NCBI GenBank assembly: GCA_019510185.1
Contig: JAEKKV010000011.1
Location: 248,001 to 312,000, forward strand
DNA length: 64,000 nucleotides
DNA from: Verrucomicrobiota bacterium
GTDB taxonomy: Bacteria; Verrucomicrobiota; Verrucomicrobiia; Opitutales; Opitutaceae
Reading direction: 5' to 3'
A program made the position numbers and the translations under genes. The notes beneath the pieces were generated by a model. The model saw nothing but the letters and a program-made list of their open reading frames with translations, did no database searches and was not told the origin of the DNA. Positions 56,461 to 64,000 of the stretch are shown here, piece after piece. Within the stretch, counting starts at the first letter, position 1, and every line of letters begins with the position of its first letter.

Positions 56461-57954
56461 TTATTCCGACCGTTCGAGCGGGGCGGATTCGTGAAGAAAC
56501 GCGTGCAGTTCCGTCGCGAGCTTGGGTCCGAAGCCTTCGACCTCGGCAATCTGTTCCACGGACGCGGTTTTCAACCGGTCAAAGCCGTCGAAGTGCAGGA
56601 GCAAGGCCATCCGGCGGACGGGGCCCAGGCCGGGAAAATCATCAAGGATCGATTCGCGGATTTTGCGCGAACGCAGGTCTGCGTTGTAGGTGTTGGCGAA
56701 ACGGTGGGCCTCGTCGCGCACGCGTTGCAGCAGGTTAAGCGCGGGGGAGTTGAGGGACAGGTTCAGTGGCGGACGTTCGTCGGGAAAGAGGATCGTCTCG
56801 TGCTTTTTCGCGAGTCCGATGAGCGCCGGCGGTTCGACTTCGATGGCGGCAAACGCCTTGAGTGCCGCCCCGATTTGTCCGCGGCCGCCGTCGATGATCA
56901 CGAGGTCGGGCATCGGCCGGCCTTCGTCGCGCAGGCGGCGGTAGCGACGGCCGACCACTTCCTCCATGGCGCGGAAGTCGTCGTTGCCCATGAAGCTTTT
57001 GATCTGGAAACGGCGATAATTGGCCTTGTCCGGGCGGCCGTCGGCAAAATGAACCATCGAGGCCACCACGAACGTGCCGCTGATGTGGGAGATGTCGAAG
57101 CACTCCAGCGTGCGGGGCGGCCGGGGAAGCCCGAGCGCTTCGCCCAGCAGGCGCGAGGCTTCCAGCCCGATCTCGGGCCGGGACGGATCGGAACGTTCGA
57201 ACGTGCGGGTTTTTGCGAGTGTCTTTTCCAAGGCGAAGACCACGTCGCGCAGTTCGGCGGCCTTTTCGAATTCGTGTTTTCCGGCGGCGGCCGTCATCTC
57301 GGCCCGCAGCGCTTCCAGCCATTCGCGCGATTTGCCGTCGAGGAAGGCGCAGGCCTCGTCCACGCGGCGGCGATAATCGTCCGCTTCCGTTTCGTTGGAG
57401 AAACCATAGAGCTCCTGGCGCACGTCATCGTAGAGCTGCCAGCGCCCGTCGGCCAGTTTCCTGGGGGAAGCGTCCCCAAGGAGGATGCCGAACTGGCGGC
57501 GCATCTGGGCGAGGGTCTTGCGCAGGAGACCGCTGTGCGCGAACGGTCCGAAGTAACGGGAGCGGTCGTCTTTTTTAAAGCGGGTAAGCCGGAAGCGCGG
57601 CAACTCTTCGCCGGGATCGACCCGCACGAGGAGGAAGCGTTTGTCGTCGGTGAAGTCCGTGTTGTACTTGGGCTTCCACTGCTTGATGAGCTTGCCCTCG
57701 AGCAGCAGCGCCTCGGGTTCGGATTTGACCTCGATAGTGTCGAAGTCGGCGATCATCTCGATGAGTGCGCGGATCTTGGGATGCAACGTGAGGGCGCGCG
57801 ACGGTTGGAAATACGACGAGACGCGTTTCTTCAATGCCTTGGCCTTGCCGACGTAAATAATGCGTCCGAGCCGGTCCTTCATCAGATAGACCCCGGGCTT
57901 TTCGGGAAGGCGGCGGAGTTTCTCCTTAAGGTTTACTGGCTCGGGTGCTGGCAT
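56461..57954 (-). CDS. uvrC: UvrABC nuclease subunit C
   Basis: A 497-residue nucleotide-excision nuclease. GIY-YIG domain with KPGVYLMKDRLGRIIYVGKA (about 17-36), UVR helices with KHEFEKAAELRDVVF, RNase-H-like domain with LECFDISHISG and DLVIIDGGRGQ, and C-terminal (HhH)2 with FPGLGPVRRMALLLHFDGF and VEGFGPKLATELHAFL. It is about 100 residues shorter than E. coli UvrC, and the RPCL-type cluster of Cys residues between the nuclease and UVR domains is absent. ATG choice (57954 or 57984) is uncertain. cinA starts divergently nearby. Confidence 0.92.
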   Translation of the reverse strand: MPAPEPVNLKEKLRRLPEKPGVYLMKDRLGRIIYVGKAKALKKRVSSYFQPSRALTLHPKIRALIEMIADFDTIEVKSEPEALLLEGKLIKQWKPKYNTDFTDDKRFLLVRVDPGEELPRFRLTRFKKDDRSRYFGPFAHSGLLRKTLAQMRRQFGILLGDASPRKLADGRWQLYDDVRQELYGFSNETEADDYRRRVDEACAFLDGKSREWLEALRAEMTAAAGKHEFEKAAELRDVVFALEKTLAKTRTFERSDPSRPEIGLEASRLLGEALGLPRPPRTLECFDISHISGTFVVASMVHFADGRPDKANYRRFQIKSFMGNDDFRAMEEVVGRRYRRLRDEGRPMPDLVIIDGGRGQIGAALKAFAAIEVEPPALIGLAKKHETILFPDERPPLNLSLNSPALNLLQRVRDEAHRFANTYNADLRSRKIRESILDDFPGLGPVRRMALLLHFDGFDRLKTASVEQIAEVEGFGPKLATELHAFLHESAPLERSE

Positions 57955-57991
57955 TTTCGGGTAGTTTAACCTACTTTCCGGCATCGCAAGT

Positions 57992-59320
57992 ATGGTTTCT
58001 GCAAACATCCAGCCGGCCCCGCCTGTCCTTGCCTCCAAACACTACGAGTTGCTGACGCTCGGCGACGAGCTGCTGCTCGGGCTGACCGCCAACGGCCATC
58101 TCACTTTCATCGGCGCCCAATTGGGCCGGCGCGGCGTGCTGCTTCGCCGCAACGTCACGATCACCGACGAGGCCGAGGCGATCGTGGCGGAGTTTCGCGC
58201 CAGCTGGGCGCGGGCCGACGTGGTCATTACCACCGGCGGTCTCGGCCCCACCTGCGATGACCGCACGCGCGAGGCGATCGCCGCCGTGCTCGGACAGGAC
58301 CTCGTTTTCGATCCCGCCATCGTGAAGGAGATCGAGGCGCGCTTTTCCCGCCTTGGCCGCAAGATGACCGACAACAACTTGAAGCAGGCCTACCGCTTTG
58401 CGCGCGGCGAGGTGTTGGCCAACGCCAATGGCACCGCCCCCGGTCTCTGGGTGGAGCAAGGCGGCAAGGTGCTCGTTATGCTGCCCGGTCCGCCCAACGA
58501 ACTGCAGCCCATGTTCACCGACCAGGTGGTGCCGCGCTTGGTAAAGCTCGGCCTGCTGGGGGATCGCGAAGCCTTTGTGCAGGTGCGCACCGCGGGCGTG
58601 GGCGAGTCGGCGTTGGAGGCCCGGCTCCAACCGATTTTCGACCGTCACGGCGACGCGCTGAGCATCGCGTTCTGCGCGCACCAGGGGCAGGTGGATTGCC
58701 GTGTGAGTTCGCCAGGAGACCGGCTTTCCTTTGGTCAGCTCGAGATGATCGCGGAGGAGTGCGCCCAATTGCTTGGCGAAGATTTCCTGTGCTTCGGCCA
58801 CGATTCGCTGGCGAAGGTCACCGCGGATCTGCTGCGCGCGCAGGAGCAAACCCTCGCGGTGGCCGAGACCGCCACGGGCGGTTCCCTGGCCGATGCGTTT
58901 ACCGACATCTGCGGTGCGGCCAAGTTTTTCGCCGGCGGCTGCGTGTGCTACAGCAACGAATCGAAGATGCAGCTCCTCGACATCCCCGAGGACATTCTCA
59001 TCCAGCATGGTGCGGTCAGCGCGGAAAGCGCCGTGGCAATGGCGGCGGGTGCGGCGGAGCGCCTCGGGGCGAACTACGGACTGGCTATCACGGGGTTTGC
59101 CGGCCCTTGCGGCGGCACGCATGAAAACCCGGTGGGCACCATCTATATCGCGCTCTATTCCCCGCACGGCATCTGGTCGCGGAAACTGAACTGCCCGGGG
59201 CCGCGGCCCACGGTTAAAAAACGCGCGGTCAACGCGGCGCTCGACTGGCTGCGCCGCGAGCTTCTGCGCACGCGGCTCGGCGCGACCGCGCCGGTGCGGC
59301 AAACCGACACGGTGTCCTGA
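57992..59320 (+). CDS. cinA: CinA, nicotinamide-nucleotide amidohydrolase
   Basis: A 442-residue CinA protein that recycles NMN, formed when ligase uses NAD, to nicotinate mononucleotide. The N-terminal MoCF-like domain has LLTLGDELLLGLTANGHLTF, VITTGGLGPTCDDRTREAIA and VLPGPPNE-like sequence (VMLPGPPNELQPMF). The C-terminal amidohydrolase has VAETATGGSLADAFTDICGA and AITGFAGPCGG. Both domains appear intact. It diverges from uvrC and converges with purC. The spacing of 37 bases to the uvrC start implies overlapping promoters. Confidence 0.93.
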   Translation: MVSANIQPAPPVLASKHYELLTLGDELLLGLTANGHLTFIGAQLGRRGVLLRRNVTITDEAEAIVAEFRASWARADVVITTGGLGPTCDDRTREAIAAVLGQDLVFDPAIVKEIEARFSRLGRKMTDNNLKQAYRFARGEVLANANGTAPGLWVEQGGKVLVMLPGPPNELQPMFTDQVVPRLVKLGLLGDREAFVQVRTAGVGESALEARLQPIFDRHGDALSIAFCAHQGQVDCRVSSPGDRLSFGQLEMIAEECAQLLGEDFLCFGHDSLAKVTADLLRAQEQTLAVAETATGGSLADAFTDICGAAKFFAGGCVCYSNESKMQLLDIPEDILIQHGAVSAESAVAMAAGAAERLGANYGLAITGFAGPCGGTHENPVGTIYIALYSPHGIWSRKLNCPGPRPTVKKRAVNAALDWLRRELLRTRLGATAPVRQTDTVS

Positions 59321-59335
59321 TTCGCCGGCGGCGAA

Positions 59336-60247
59336 CTAACCGAGGAGATTTTTCAGAGCGGCGAGGTATTTTTGCCGCGTACCCTCGATGACCGCCGGCG
59401 GCAACGCCGGGGCGGGCGGACGCTGGTCCCACTGGATGGCGAGAAGGTGATCGCGCACGAACTGCTTGTCATAGCTCGGCGGCGAACAGTCGGGCCGGTA
59501 TTCCGCCGCCGGCCAGTAGCGCGAAGAGTCGGGCGTGAGGATCTCGTCGATGAGCACGAGGTTGCCCGCCGCGTCGGTGCCGAACTCGAACTTGGTGTCG
59601 GCGAGGATCATGCCGGCCTTCGCCGCGCGGTCATGGCCCATTTGATACAGCGCCAGGCTGGCGGCCTTGACCTTCTCGTACAGGGCGGCCCCGACGAGCG
59701 CGGCGCCCTGGGTGTCGTTGATGGGTGCGTCGTGCTCGCCCTTGGGCGCCTTGGTCGTGGGCGTGAAGAGGGGTTGCGGCAGCTTGTCGGCCTGGCGCAG
59801 GCCGGCGGGCAGGCGATGGCCGCAGACTTCGCCGGTCTTCTGGTAGGCAGACCAGCCGCTGCCGACAAGGTAGCCGCGCACGACGCATTCAATCGCGAGG
59901 GGCTTGAGCTTGCGCACGATCATGGAGCGCAGTTGCAGGTCGCGATCGGTGATGCCGCGGCGGGAGAACTCGCTCGCTTGGTCGGGCAGCAGATGGTTGG
60001 CGATGATGCCGCCAGCCTGGGCGAACCACCAGTTGCTCATCTGGGTGAGGATGATCCCCTTGCCCGGAATGCCGTCGGGGAGGATGACATCGAAGGCGGA
60101 GAGCCGGTCGGTGGCGGCGATGAGGAAAGCGTCGCCCAAGTCGAAATTTTCACGAACCTTGCCGGTGGCAACCTTGGGAAAAGGGAGTCCGTCGATGGAC
60201 GTGACGGCGCGGGTGGGCAGGCAGGCGGCGATTTCGGCGGAAGTCAT
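59336..60247 (-). CDS. purC: Phosphoribosylaminoimidazole-succinocarboxamide synthase
   Basis: A 303-residue SAICAR synthetase, of the longer PurC type, acting in purine synthesis upstream of PurB. KVATGKVRENFDLGDAFLIA, ATDRLSAFDVILPDGIPGKG, KPLAIECVVRGYLVGSGWSA and DTKFEFGTDAAGNLVLIDEI are the main conserved blocks (given separately). It uses ATP, aspartate and CAIR. The ATG at 60247 is favoured over an upstream start at 60403, which would run through the tRNA leader region. Confidence 0.95.
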   Translation of the reverse strand: MTSAEIAACLPTRAVTSIDGLPFPKVATGKVRENFDLGDAFLIAATDRLSAFDVILPDGIPGKGIILTQMSNWWFAQAGGIIANHLLPDQASEFSRRGITDRDLQLRSMIVRKLKPLAIECVVRGYLVGSGWSAYQKTGEVCGHRLPAGLRQADKLPQPLFTPTTKAPKGEHDAPINDTQGAALVGAALYEKVKAASLALYQMGHDRAAKAGMILADTKFEFGTDAAGNLVLIDEILTPDSSRYWPAAEYRPDCSPPSYDKQFVRDHLLAIQWDQRPPAPALPPAVIEGTRQKYLAALKNLLG

Positions 60248-60395
60248 GGTGGCGTGAGGCAAACCCCAGAAGACACAGGCGGAAGCGACGGAACGGAAGC
60301 GAAAAGGTGGGTGGGAGGCCTGCCGGAGGATGGTTTGAAATTTTGCCTTGCGCGAAGGCGGGTGCGAGCTAGGGTCTCGCCCCTTCGTTCTTTGC

Positions 60396-60472
60396 GTCCC
60401 CATCGTCTAGCCCGGTTAGGACACTACCCTTTCACGGTAAGAACCGGGGTTCGAATCCCCGTGGGGACGCCA
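60396..60472 (+). tRNA. tRNA-Glu (anticodon TTC)
   Basis: A 77-base cloverleaf including an encoded 3' CCA (60470-60472). Acceptor arms GTCCCCA and TGGGGAC pair, discriminator G at 60469, T-arm CCGGGGTTCGAATCCCCG-like with GGTTCGAAT, and anticodon TTC at 60431-60433 in the loop CTTTCAC. The outer pair of the anticodon stem is a C-A mismatch. The high identity to bacterial tRNA-Glu supports charging with glutamate. Confidence 0.97.
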
Positions 60473-60556
60473 ATTTCTAAGGCCCGTAATTCCACCAGTG
60501 AGTTACGGGCCTTATTGTTTCCAGGATAGTTGGCCGGGAGGTGTTGAGGAAATGGC

Positions 60557-61150
60557 CTAACCTCCGTTTGGCTTTTTGCCTTTTGGGTCATAATGACTGA
60601 GAATCCGAGTGCGGCAGACTTCCAGAATCTCATCCGCCAGCGGGGAATCGTCCGGACAGGCCCGCGACAACACGATCGCGCCCACGAGATGCGCAAGTGT
60701 GTCGATCCGTTTGGCTCGCGCTTCGCGCTTCGCGATTTCGCCCACGTCGCCATCTTCGCGCGCTAGAGTTGCCAGCTGATTTTCAATTCCGGCCGCAAAC
60801 GTCTCCTTGATCGACTCCGGCTGGCGTGCGGCGTCTCCGGAAAGTGCAGCCAGCGTGCAGCCGTCGCCAAGCGCATCCCGGTGCTTCCGGGACAGGTATT
60901 CTTTCACAAACGCGGCTGCAGCGACGCCCGAGGCATTTGCTGCCGACTGCGAGAGGCCGCTTGCCGCCGCTTCTGCCATCAGGTCGGCCTTGGATCGAAA
61001 ATGTTTATAGAAACCGCCGTGGGTGAATCCGGCAGCCGCCATCAAATCCGCCACGCCCACGCCGTCGTAGCCGCGTTCACGGAAAAGGGTGGAGGCCGTC
61101 TCAACGATGCGCGCCCGGTTTTCTCGGGCCTGTGTTTTGGTGACCTTCAT
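60557..61150 (-). CDS. TetR/AcrR-family repressor
   Basis: A 197-residue regulator. ENRARIVETASTLFRERGYD and GVGVADLMAAAGFTHGGFYK, then HFRSKADLMAEA, form the TetR helix-turn-helix (about 10-60); the rest is a ligand-binding helical domain. AGGAGG lies ten bases before the ATG at 61150, fixing the start. It diverges from an SDR and a quinone-oxidoreductase-like gene, with two palindromic sites in the 134 bases between, so it probably represses both directions and responds to a reactive small molecule. Confidence 0.92.
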   Translation of the reverse strand: MKVTKTQARENRARIVETASTLFRERGYDGVGVADLMAAAGFTHGGFYKHFRSKADLMAEAAASGLSQSAANASGVAAAAFVKEYLSRKHRDALGDGCTLAALSGDAARQPESIKETFAAGIENQLATLAREDGDVGEIAKREARAKRIDTLAHLVGAIVLSRACPDDSPLADEILEVCRTRILSHYDPKGKKPNGG

Positions 61151-61188
61151 TTGTGATTCTCCTCCTGAAACGAAGGCGGCAACCAGCA

Positions 61189-61208
61189 TTGATGTCAATC
61201 GACATCAA
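61189..61208. promoter_or_regulatory. Palindromic operator 1 between TetR and SDR genes
   Basis: TTGATGTCAATCGACATCAA has perfect 8-base arms with a 4-base centre, 39 bases before the TetR start. Size and position fit a TetR-family operator. It is different in sequence from operator 2, so either one may be the true site. Confidence 0.75.
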
Positions 61209-61222
61209 AAGTGCTTGACGTT

Positions 61223-61242
61223 TAGATTACGATTATAATCTA
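61223..61242. promoter_or_regulatory. Palindromic operator 2 with embedded TATAAT
   Basis: TAGATTACGATTATAATCTA has perfect 7-base arms around a 6-base centre and contains TATAAT (61234-61239), a consensus -10 box, for the SDR direction. TTGACG lies at 61215-61220, only 13 bases before it, which is short for a -35. A repressor here would block the promoter. Confidence 0.72.
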
Positions 61243-61284
61243 TACGGCCGTCGCCCGCTTTTGCGGGGCAAAATTACCAAACAC

Positions 61285-62148
61285 ATGAATACCCGTTCCT
61301 CCGGGCACGCCGACAACTCAGCTAAACTCTATATGCACTCTCCACTCGTCCCCCCAGTAACCCTCGTCACCGGTGCTTCCACCGGCATCGGCCGGGAAAT
61401 CGCGCAGCTCCTCGCGGAACGAGGCGCTCGGGTGTTCGGCACGGCGCGCGATCCGCGCTCAGCCAAACCCATTCCCGGTGTGGAATTCGTCCGCCTCGAC
61501 GTGACCGACGACGCCAGCGTCGCCGAAGCGGTCAAAGGCATCGTCCAGAAAGCCGGCCCGATTCAACACCTGATCAACAACGCGGGCTACGCCGCGGTCG
61601 GTGCATTGGAAGAAACGAGCATCGAGGAAGCGAAAGAGCAGTTTGAAACCAACTTCTTCGGCGTGCTGCGCGTGACCAACGCCGTGCTGCCGGGAATGCG
61701 GGCGAGTCAGTCTGGTCGAATCGTCAATATCAGCTCGGTGGTGGGCTTTGTGCCCGCGCCATATTGGGGAATCTATGCCGCGAGCAAACATGCGGTGGAA
61801 GGATACACCGAGACGCTCGACCATGAAATCAGGCGCTTCGGCGTGCGGGCGCTGTTGGTCGAGCCCGCTTACACGAAGTCCCAAATCAGCGGAAACGCGA
61901 AGTTCCCGCGAAGTCAGATTCCCGCCTATGCCGCGGAAAAGAAACGCATCATCGCATTCGCCGACCGCAGCGTGGAGCAGGGCGACGATCCTCGATTGGT
62001 CGCGGAGGCGGTTTGGACCGCGCTGACGTCCCGATCGCCGCGACTACGTTATCCCGTGGGTAAGGGCGTCAGCTTGAGCCGACTGCGCCGCTTCGTGCCC
62101 GCCGGGATGTTCGACCGGAGCCTGCGCAAAGAATTCCAACTGGACTGA
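61285..62148 (+). CDS. Short-chain dehydrogenase/reductase
   Basis: A 287-residue classical SDR (271 if started at 61333). VTLVTGASTGIGREIAQLL is the NAD(P) loop, NNAGYAAVGALEETSIEEA the NNAG motif, INISSVVGFVPAPYWGIYA and SKHAVEGYTETL give Ser-Tyr-Lys. The substrate is unknown. It is the first of two genes transcribed away from the TetR regulator. A reductase of quinones, carbonyl compounds or steroid-like molecules is typical of the group. Confidence 0.88.
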   Translation: MNTRSSGHADNSAKLYMHSPLVPPVTLVTGASTGIGREIAQLLAERGARVFGTARDPRSAKPIPGVEFVRLDVTDDASVAEAVKGIVQKAGPIQHLINNAGYAAVGALEETSIEEAKEQFETNFFGVLRVTNAVLPGMRASQSGRIVNISSVVGFVPAPYWGIYAASKHAVEGYTETLDHEIRRFGVRALLVEPAYTKSQISGNAKFPRSQIPAYAAEKKRIIAFADRSVEQGDDPRLVAEAVWTALTSRSPRLRYPVGKGVSLSRLRRFVPAGMFDRSLRKEFQLD

Positions 62149-62225
62149 CCCATGGACGCGCCTGTCACAGAGAACGCCGCCACCGATCCGCGAGTGCACG
62201 TTTCCAAGAACTTCAGAAAACAAAT

Positions 62226-63227
62226 ATGAAAGCACTCGTGCTCAAACGCTATGGCAGACCCGACCAGGTTCAGTTTGCCGAGATTCCACGCCTCGTGCCC
62301 AAACCGGACGAAATCATCGTGCGAGTCCACGCCGTCGGTTTGAACCCGATCGATACCCTGATTCCGAAAGGAACGTTCAAGCCCTTCCTTTGGTTTCAAC
62401 TGCCCGCCACGCTGGGCAGCGATTTGGCGGGCGTCGTGGTGGAGGCGGGCAGCAGGGTCACCCGCTTCAAAGCCGGCGATGCGGTTTTTGCCAGTCTCTT
62501 CGATACGGGCACCGGCTCTCTCGCCGAATATGCCGCCGTGTCCGAAAACGCCGCCGCGCTGAAGCCGGCGAATCTGGACTTCGTGCAAGCGGCCTCGATC
62601 CCGATGGTCGGGTTGACCTCATGGCAGGCGCTTAAAGACCGGGCGCGCGTCAAGCCGGGTCAAAGGGTATTCATTCCGGCAGGGTCCGGCGGCATCGGCA
62701 CCTTTGCGATCCAACTCGCGAAACACCTCGGCGCAAAAGTAGGAACGACGACAAGCACGGGCAATGTTGAGCTGGTGCGGAGCCTCGGAGCGGACGAGAT
62801 CGTCGACTACAAGAAGCAGGAATTCGAAACGGTGCTGCGGGATTACGATGTGGTGCTGGGCACGGTGAGGGGTGATGCGGTCAATCGATCCGTCGGCATC
62901 CTGAAATCAAACAGCAGCATCGTGTCACTTGTTGGTCCGCCGGACGTCGCCTTCGGGCGAGCCCGAGGGATGAATGGCTTCATGAAGTTTGTGCTCCGTT
63001 TGCTGAGCGGGAAAATCATCCGGCAGGCCGCTAAAAAAGGCGCGACGTATTCGTTCCTTTGGGTGCGTCCCGACGGCACTCAGCTTGCGGAAATCGGCAA
63101 ACTTCTCGCCGTGGAAAAAATCAGGCCGGTCATCGACAAGGTGTTCCCGTTCGAACAGGCGAAGGACGCCTTGGCTTATCTGGAAAAGGGCAGGGCCAAA
63201 GGAAAAGTGGTTGTGCAGATGCCTTGA
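62226..63227 (+). CDS. Zinc-independent medium-chain dehydrogenase (quinone oxidoreductase-like)
   Basis: A 333-residue MDR-family oxidoreductase. MKALVLKRYGRPDQVQFAEI opens the substrate half; LGSDLAGVVVEAGSRV and RFKAGDAVFASL follow, and IPAGSGGIGTFAIQLAKHLG is the NADPH loop. The zinc-binding Cys/His residues of alcohol dehydrogenases are absent, which fits quinone or enoyl reductases. It follows the SDR gene by 77 bases and is probably under the same TetR control, a common arrangement for detoxification of electrophiles. Confidence 0.9.
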   Translation: MKALVLKRYGRPDQVQFAEIPRLVPKPDEIIVRVHAVGLNPIDTLIPKGTFKPFLWFQLPATLGSDLAGVVVEAGSRVTRFKAGDAVFASLFDTGTGSLAEYAAVSENAAALKPANLDFVQAASIPMVGLTSWQALKDRARVKPGQRVFIPAGSGGIGTFAIQLAKHLGAKVGTTTSTGNVELVRSLGADEIVDYKKQEFETVLRDYDVVLGTVRGDAVNRSVGILKSNSSIVSLVGPPDVAFGRARGMNGFMKFVLRLLSGKIIRQAAKKGATYSFLWVRPDGTQLAEIGKLLAVEKIRPVIDKVFPFEQAKDALAYLEKGRAKGKVVVQMP

Positions 63228-63344
63228 TCACAACACCCGGAATCCGCGTTCGGAGAATGGGAAACGGGGGTATACTTGAGAATGTTGCAGAGTAGATCCA
63301 ACGTTCCGTGAATGGCGGTTTCATCCTGTCCTTTCTCAACAACA

Positions 63345-63821
63345 ATGACACCGAAGAACACCATCTGCCTGTGGTTCGACAAGGAAGCGTTGGAGGCGGC
63401 GCGCTTTTATGCCGCTACTTTTCCGAACAGTGCCGTGACCGCCGTACACAAGGCGCCAAGCGATTTTCCCGGCGGCAAGGAGGGCAACCTTCTCATAGTC
63501 GAGTTCACCGTCCTGGGCCTTCCCTGCGTGGGTCTCAACGGCGGTCCGATATTCAAGCACAGCGAGGCGTTCTCCTTCCAGGTCGCCACCGACACGCAGG
63601 AAGAAACCGATCGCTACTGGAATGCCATCGTCGGCAATGGCGGTGAGGAAAGCGAATGCGGTTGGTGCAAGGATCGTTGGGGCATCTCGTGGCAGATCAC
63701 CCCGCGCGTGCTGACCGACGCCATGGCGGCCGGCGGTGCGGAAGCGAAGCGTGCTTTCACGGCCATGATGACCATGGGCAAGATCGACATCGCGACCATC
63801 GAAGCTGCGCGGCGCGGGTAA
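63345..63821 (+). CDS. VOC/glyoxalase-superfamily protein (PhnB-like)
   Basis: A 158-residue protein of the PhnB/3-demethylubiquinone-methyltransferase-like VOC group. ICLWFDKEALEAARFYAATF opens the first beta-alpha-beta unit; TDTQEETDRYWNAIVGNGGE and CGWCKDRWGISWQITPRVL are highly typical. MMTMGKIDIATIEAA ends it. No enzymatic activity is established for most members. ATG at 63345 is chosen because the family starts there; the frame is open further upstream. Confidence 0.88.
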   Translation: MTPKNTICLWFDKEALEAARFYAATFPNSAVTAVHKAPSDFPGGKEGNLLIVEFTVLGLPCVGLNGGPIFKHSEAFSFQVATDTQEETDRYWNAIVGNGGEESECGWCKDRWGISWQITPRVLTDAMAAGGAEAKRAFTAMMTMGKIDIATIEAARRG

Positions 63822-63853
63822 GCAGCCGGGACAAACCGCCAGAAAGTTCAGCT

Positions 63854-64000
63854 CTAGTCTTCGATCTCCGGCATGGAACAGGCGGGACTCGCGAAGCCTT
63901 TCGCAGCAGGGATTGAGGGCGTCTTTTGAGCGGCCTTTTGGAGCAGCCCGATCAACCGGGGGCCGACCGTCTTTAATTCCGTGCGATGGGCCCGGTATAA
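63854..64000 (-). CDS. C-terminal fragment of an unrecognised gene (continues past the window)
   Basis: Entering from the right edge on the minus strand, 48 codons read LYRAHRTELKTVGPRLIGLL, then a Lys/Ala/Pro-rich stretch, ending ACSMPEIED and a TAG at 63854-63856. The amphipathic, charged composition looks like real coding sequence, but nothing in it identifies a family. It converges with the VOC gene. Confidence 0.4.
   Translation of the reverse strand, partial: LYRAHRTELKTVGPRLIGLLQKAAQKTPSIPAAKGFASPACSMPEIED

Overview
The window looks like a chromosome segment of a high-GC Verrucomicrobiota bacterium, most likely in or near the Opitutaceae. This rests on gene content, not on a marker gene: zinc-ribbon Ser/Thr kinase next to a sigma factor, DUF4019-type domains, an SHD1-like protein, a PPi-type phosphofructokinase, a sodium symporter paired with a 65-residue membrane protein, and a degenerate CCACGGATT...AATCCGTGG repeat. 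No rRNA, CRISPR array, insertion sequence or prophage is visible. No gene-free stretch exceeds 300 bases; the longest are about 38-253 (leader region between two divergent genes) and 41058-41329 (nothing convincing).

Layout. 1-6 kb: start of a divergent epimerase gene, then a tripartite ABC export operon (TolC, HlyD adaptor, FtsX-type permease, LolD-type ATPase) and a membrane protein. 6.0-7.0 kb: a PaaX-family gene bracketed by two palindromes that share the core TGCAACAATTGTTGCA. 7.0-10.1 kb: a minus-strand operon of class III aminotransferase, possible SCP2-like protein and GT28 lipid glycosyltransferase. 10.2-15.7 kb: minus-strand housekeeping genes (PPi-PFK, 5'-nucleotidase, purB, SHD1 protein, holA). 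15.7-22.6 kb: an L-Ara4N lipid A operon, arnT-B-C-A(formyltransferase)-A(decarboxylase)-D, with ArnA split in two. 22.6-30 kb: SRAP protein, HAD hydrolase, TPR protein, a site-2-protease homologue without its zinc ligands, prmB, metW, symporter plus small partner. 30-35 kb: xylFGH and metX.

35-45 kb is the most accessory-looking part: a sigma factor followed by a 1370-residue kinase carrying a signal-peptidase-like domain without its catalytic dyad and two DUF4019-type repeats; two GNAT proteins; a VanY-type peptidase; a methyltransferase; and a BlaI/BlaR1-like pair whose sensor is fused to a secretin-like domain, with two clear operators. 45-49 kb holds yebC and the conserved rpmH-rnpA-yidD-yidC locus. 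49-58 kb holds two small metal-dependent hydrolases, a hybrid histidine kinase with an ETR1-like ethylene-binding module that keeps all five key residues, a protein with weak kinase resemblance, a secreted peroxiredoxin, an STT3-like membrane protein with a TPR tail, and uvrC. 58-64 kb holds cinA, purC, tRNA-Glu(TTC), a TetR regulator divergent from an SDR/quinone oxidoreductase pair with two palindromic operators, a VOC protein, and the end of an unrecognised gene.

The strongest candidates for undescribed biology are the palindrome-bracketed PaaX unit, the sigma factor/kinase/pseudo-peptidase pair, the BlaR1-secretin fusion and the ethylene-receptor-like kinase. All functional statements are read from sequence and family knowledge; no searches were run.
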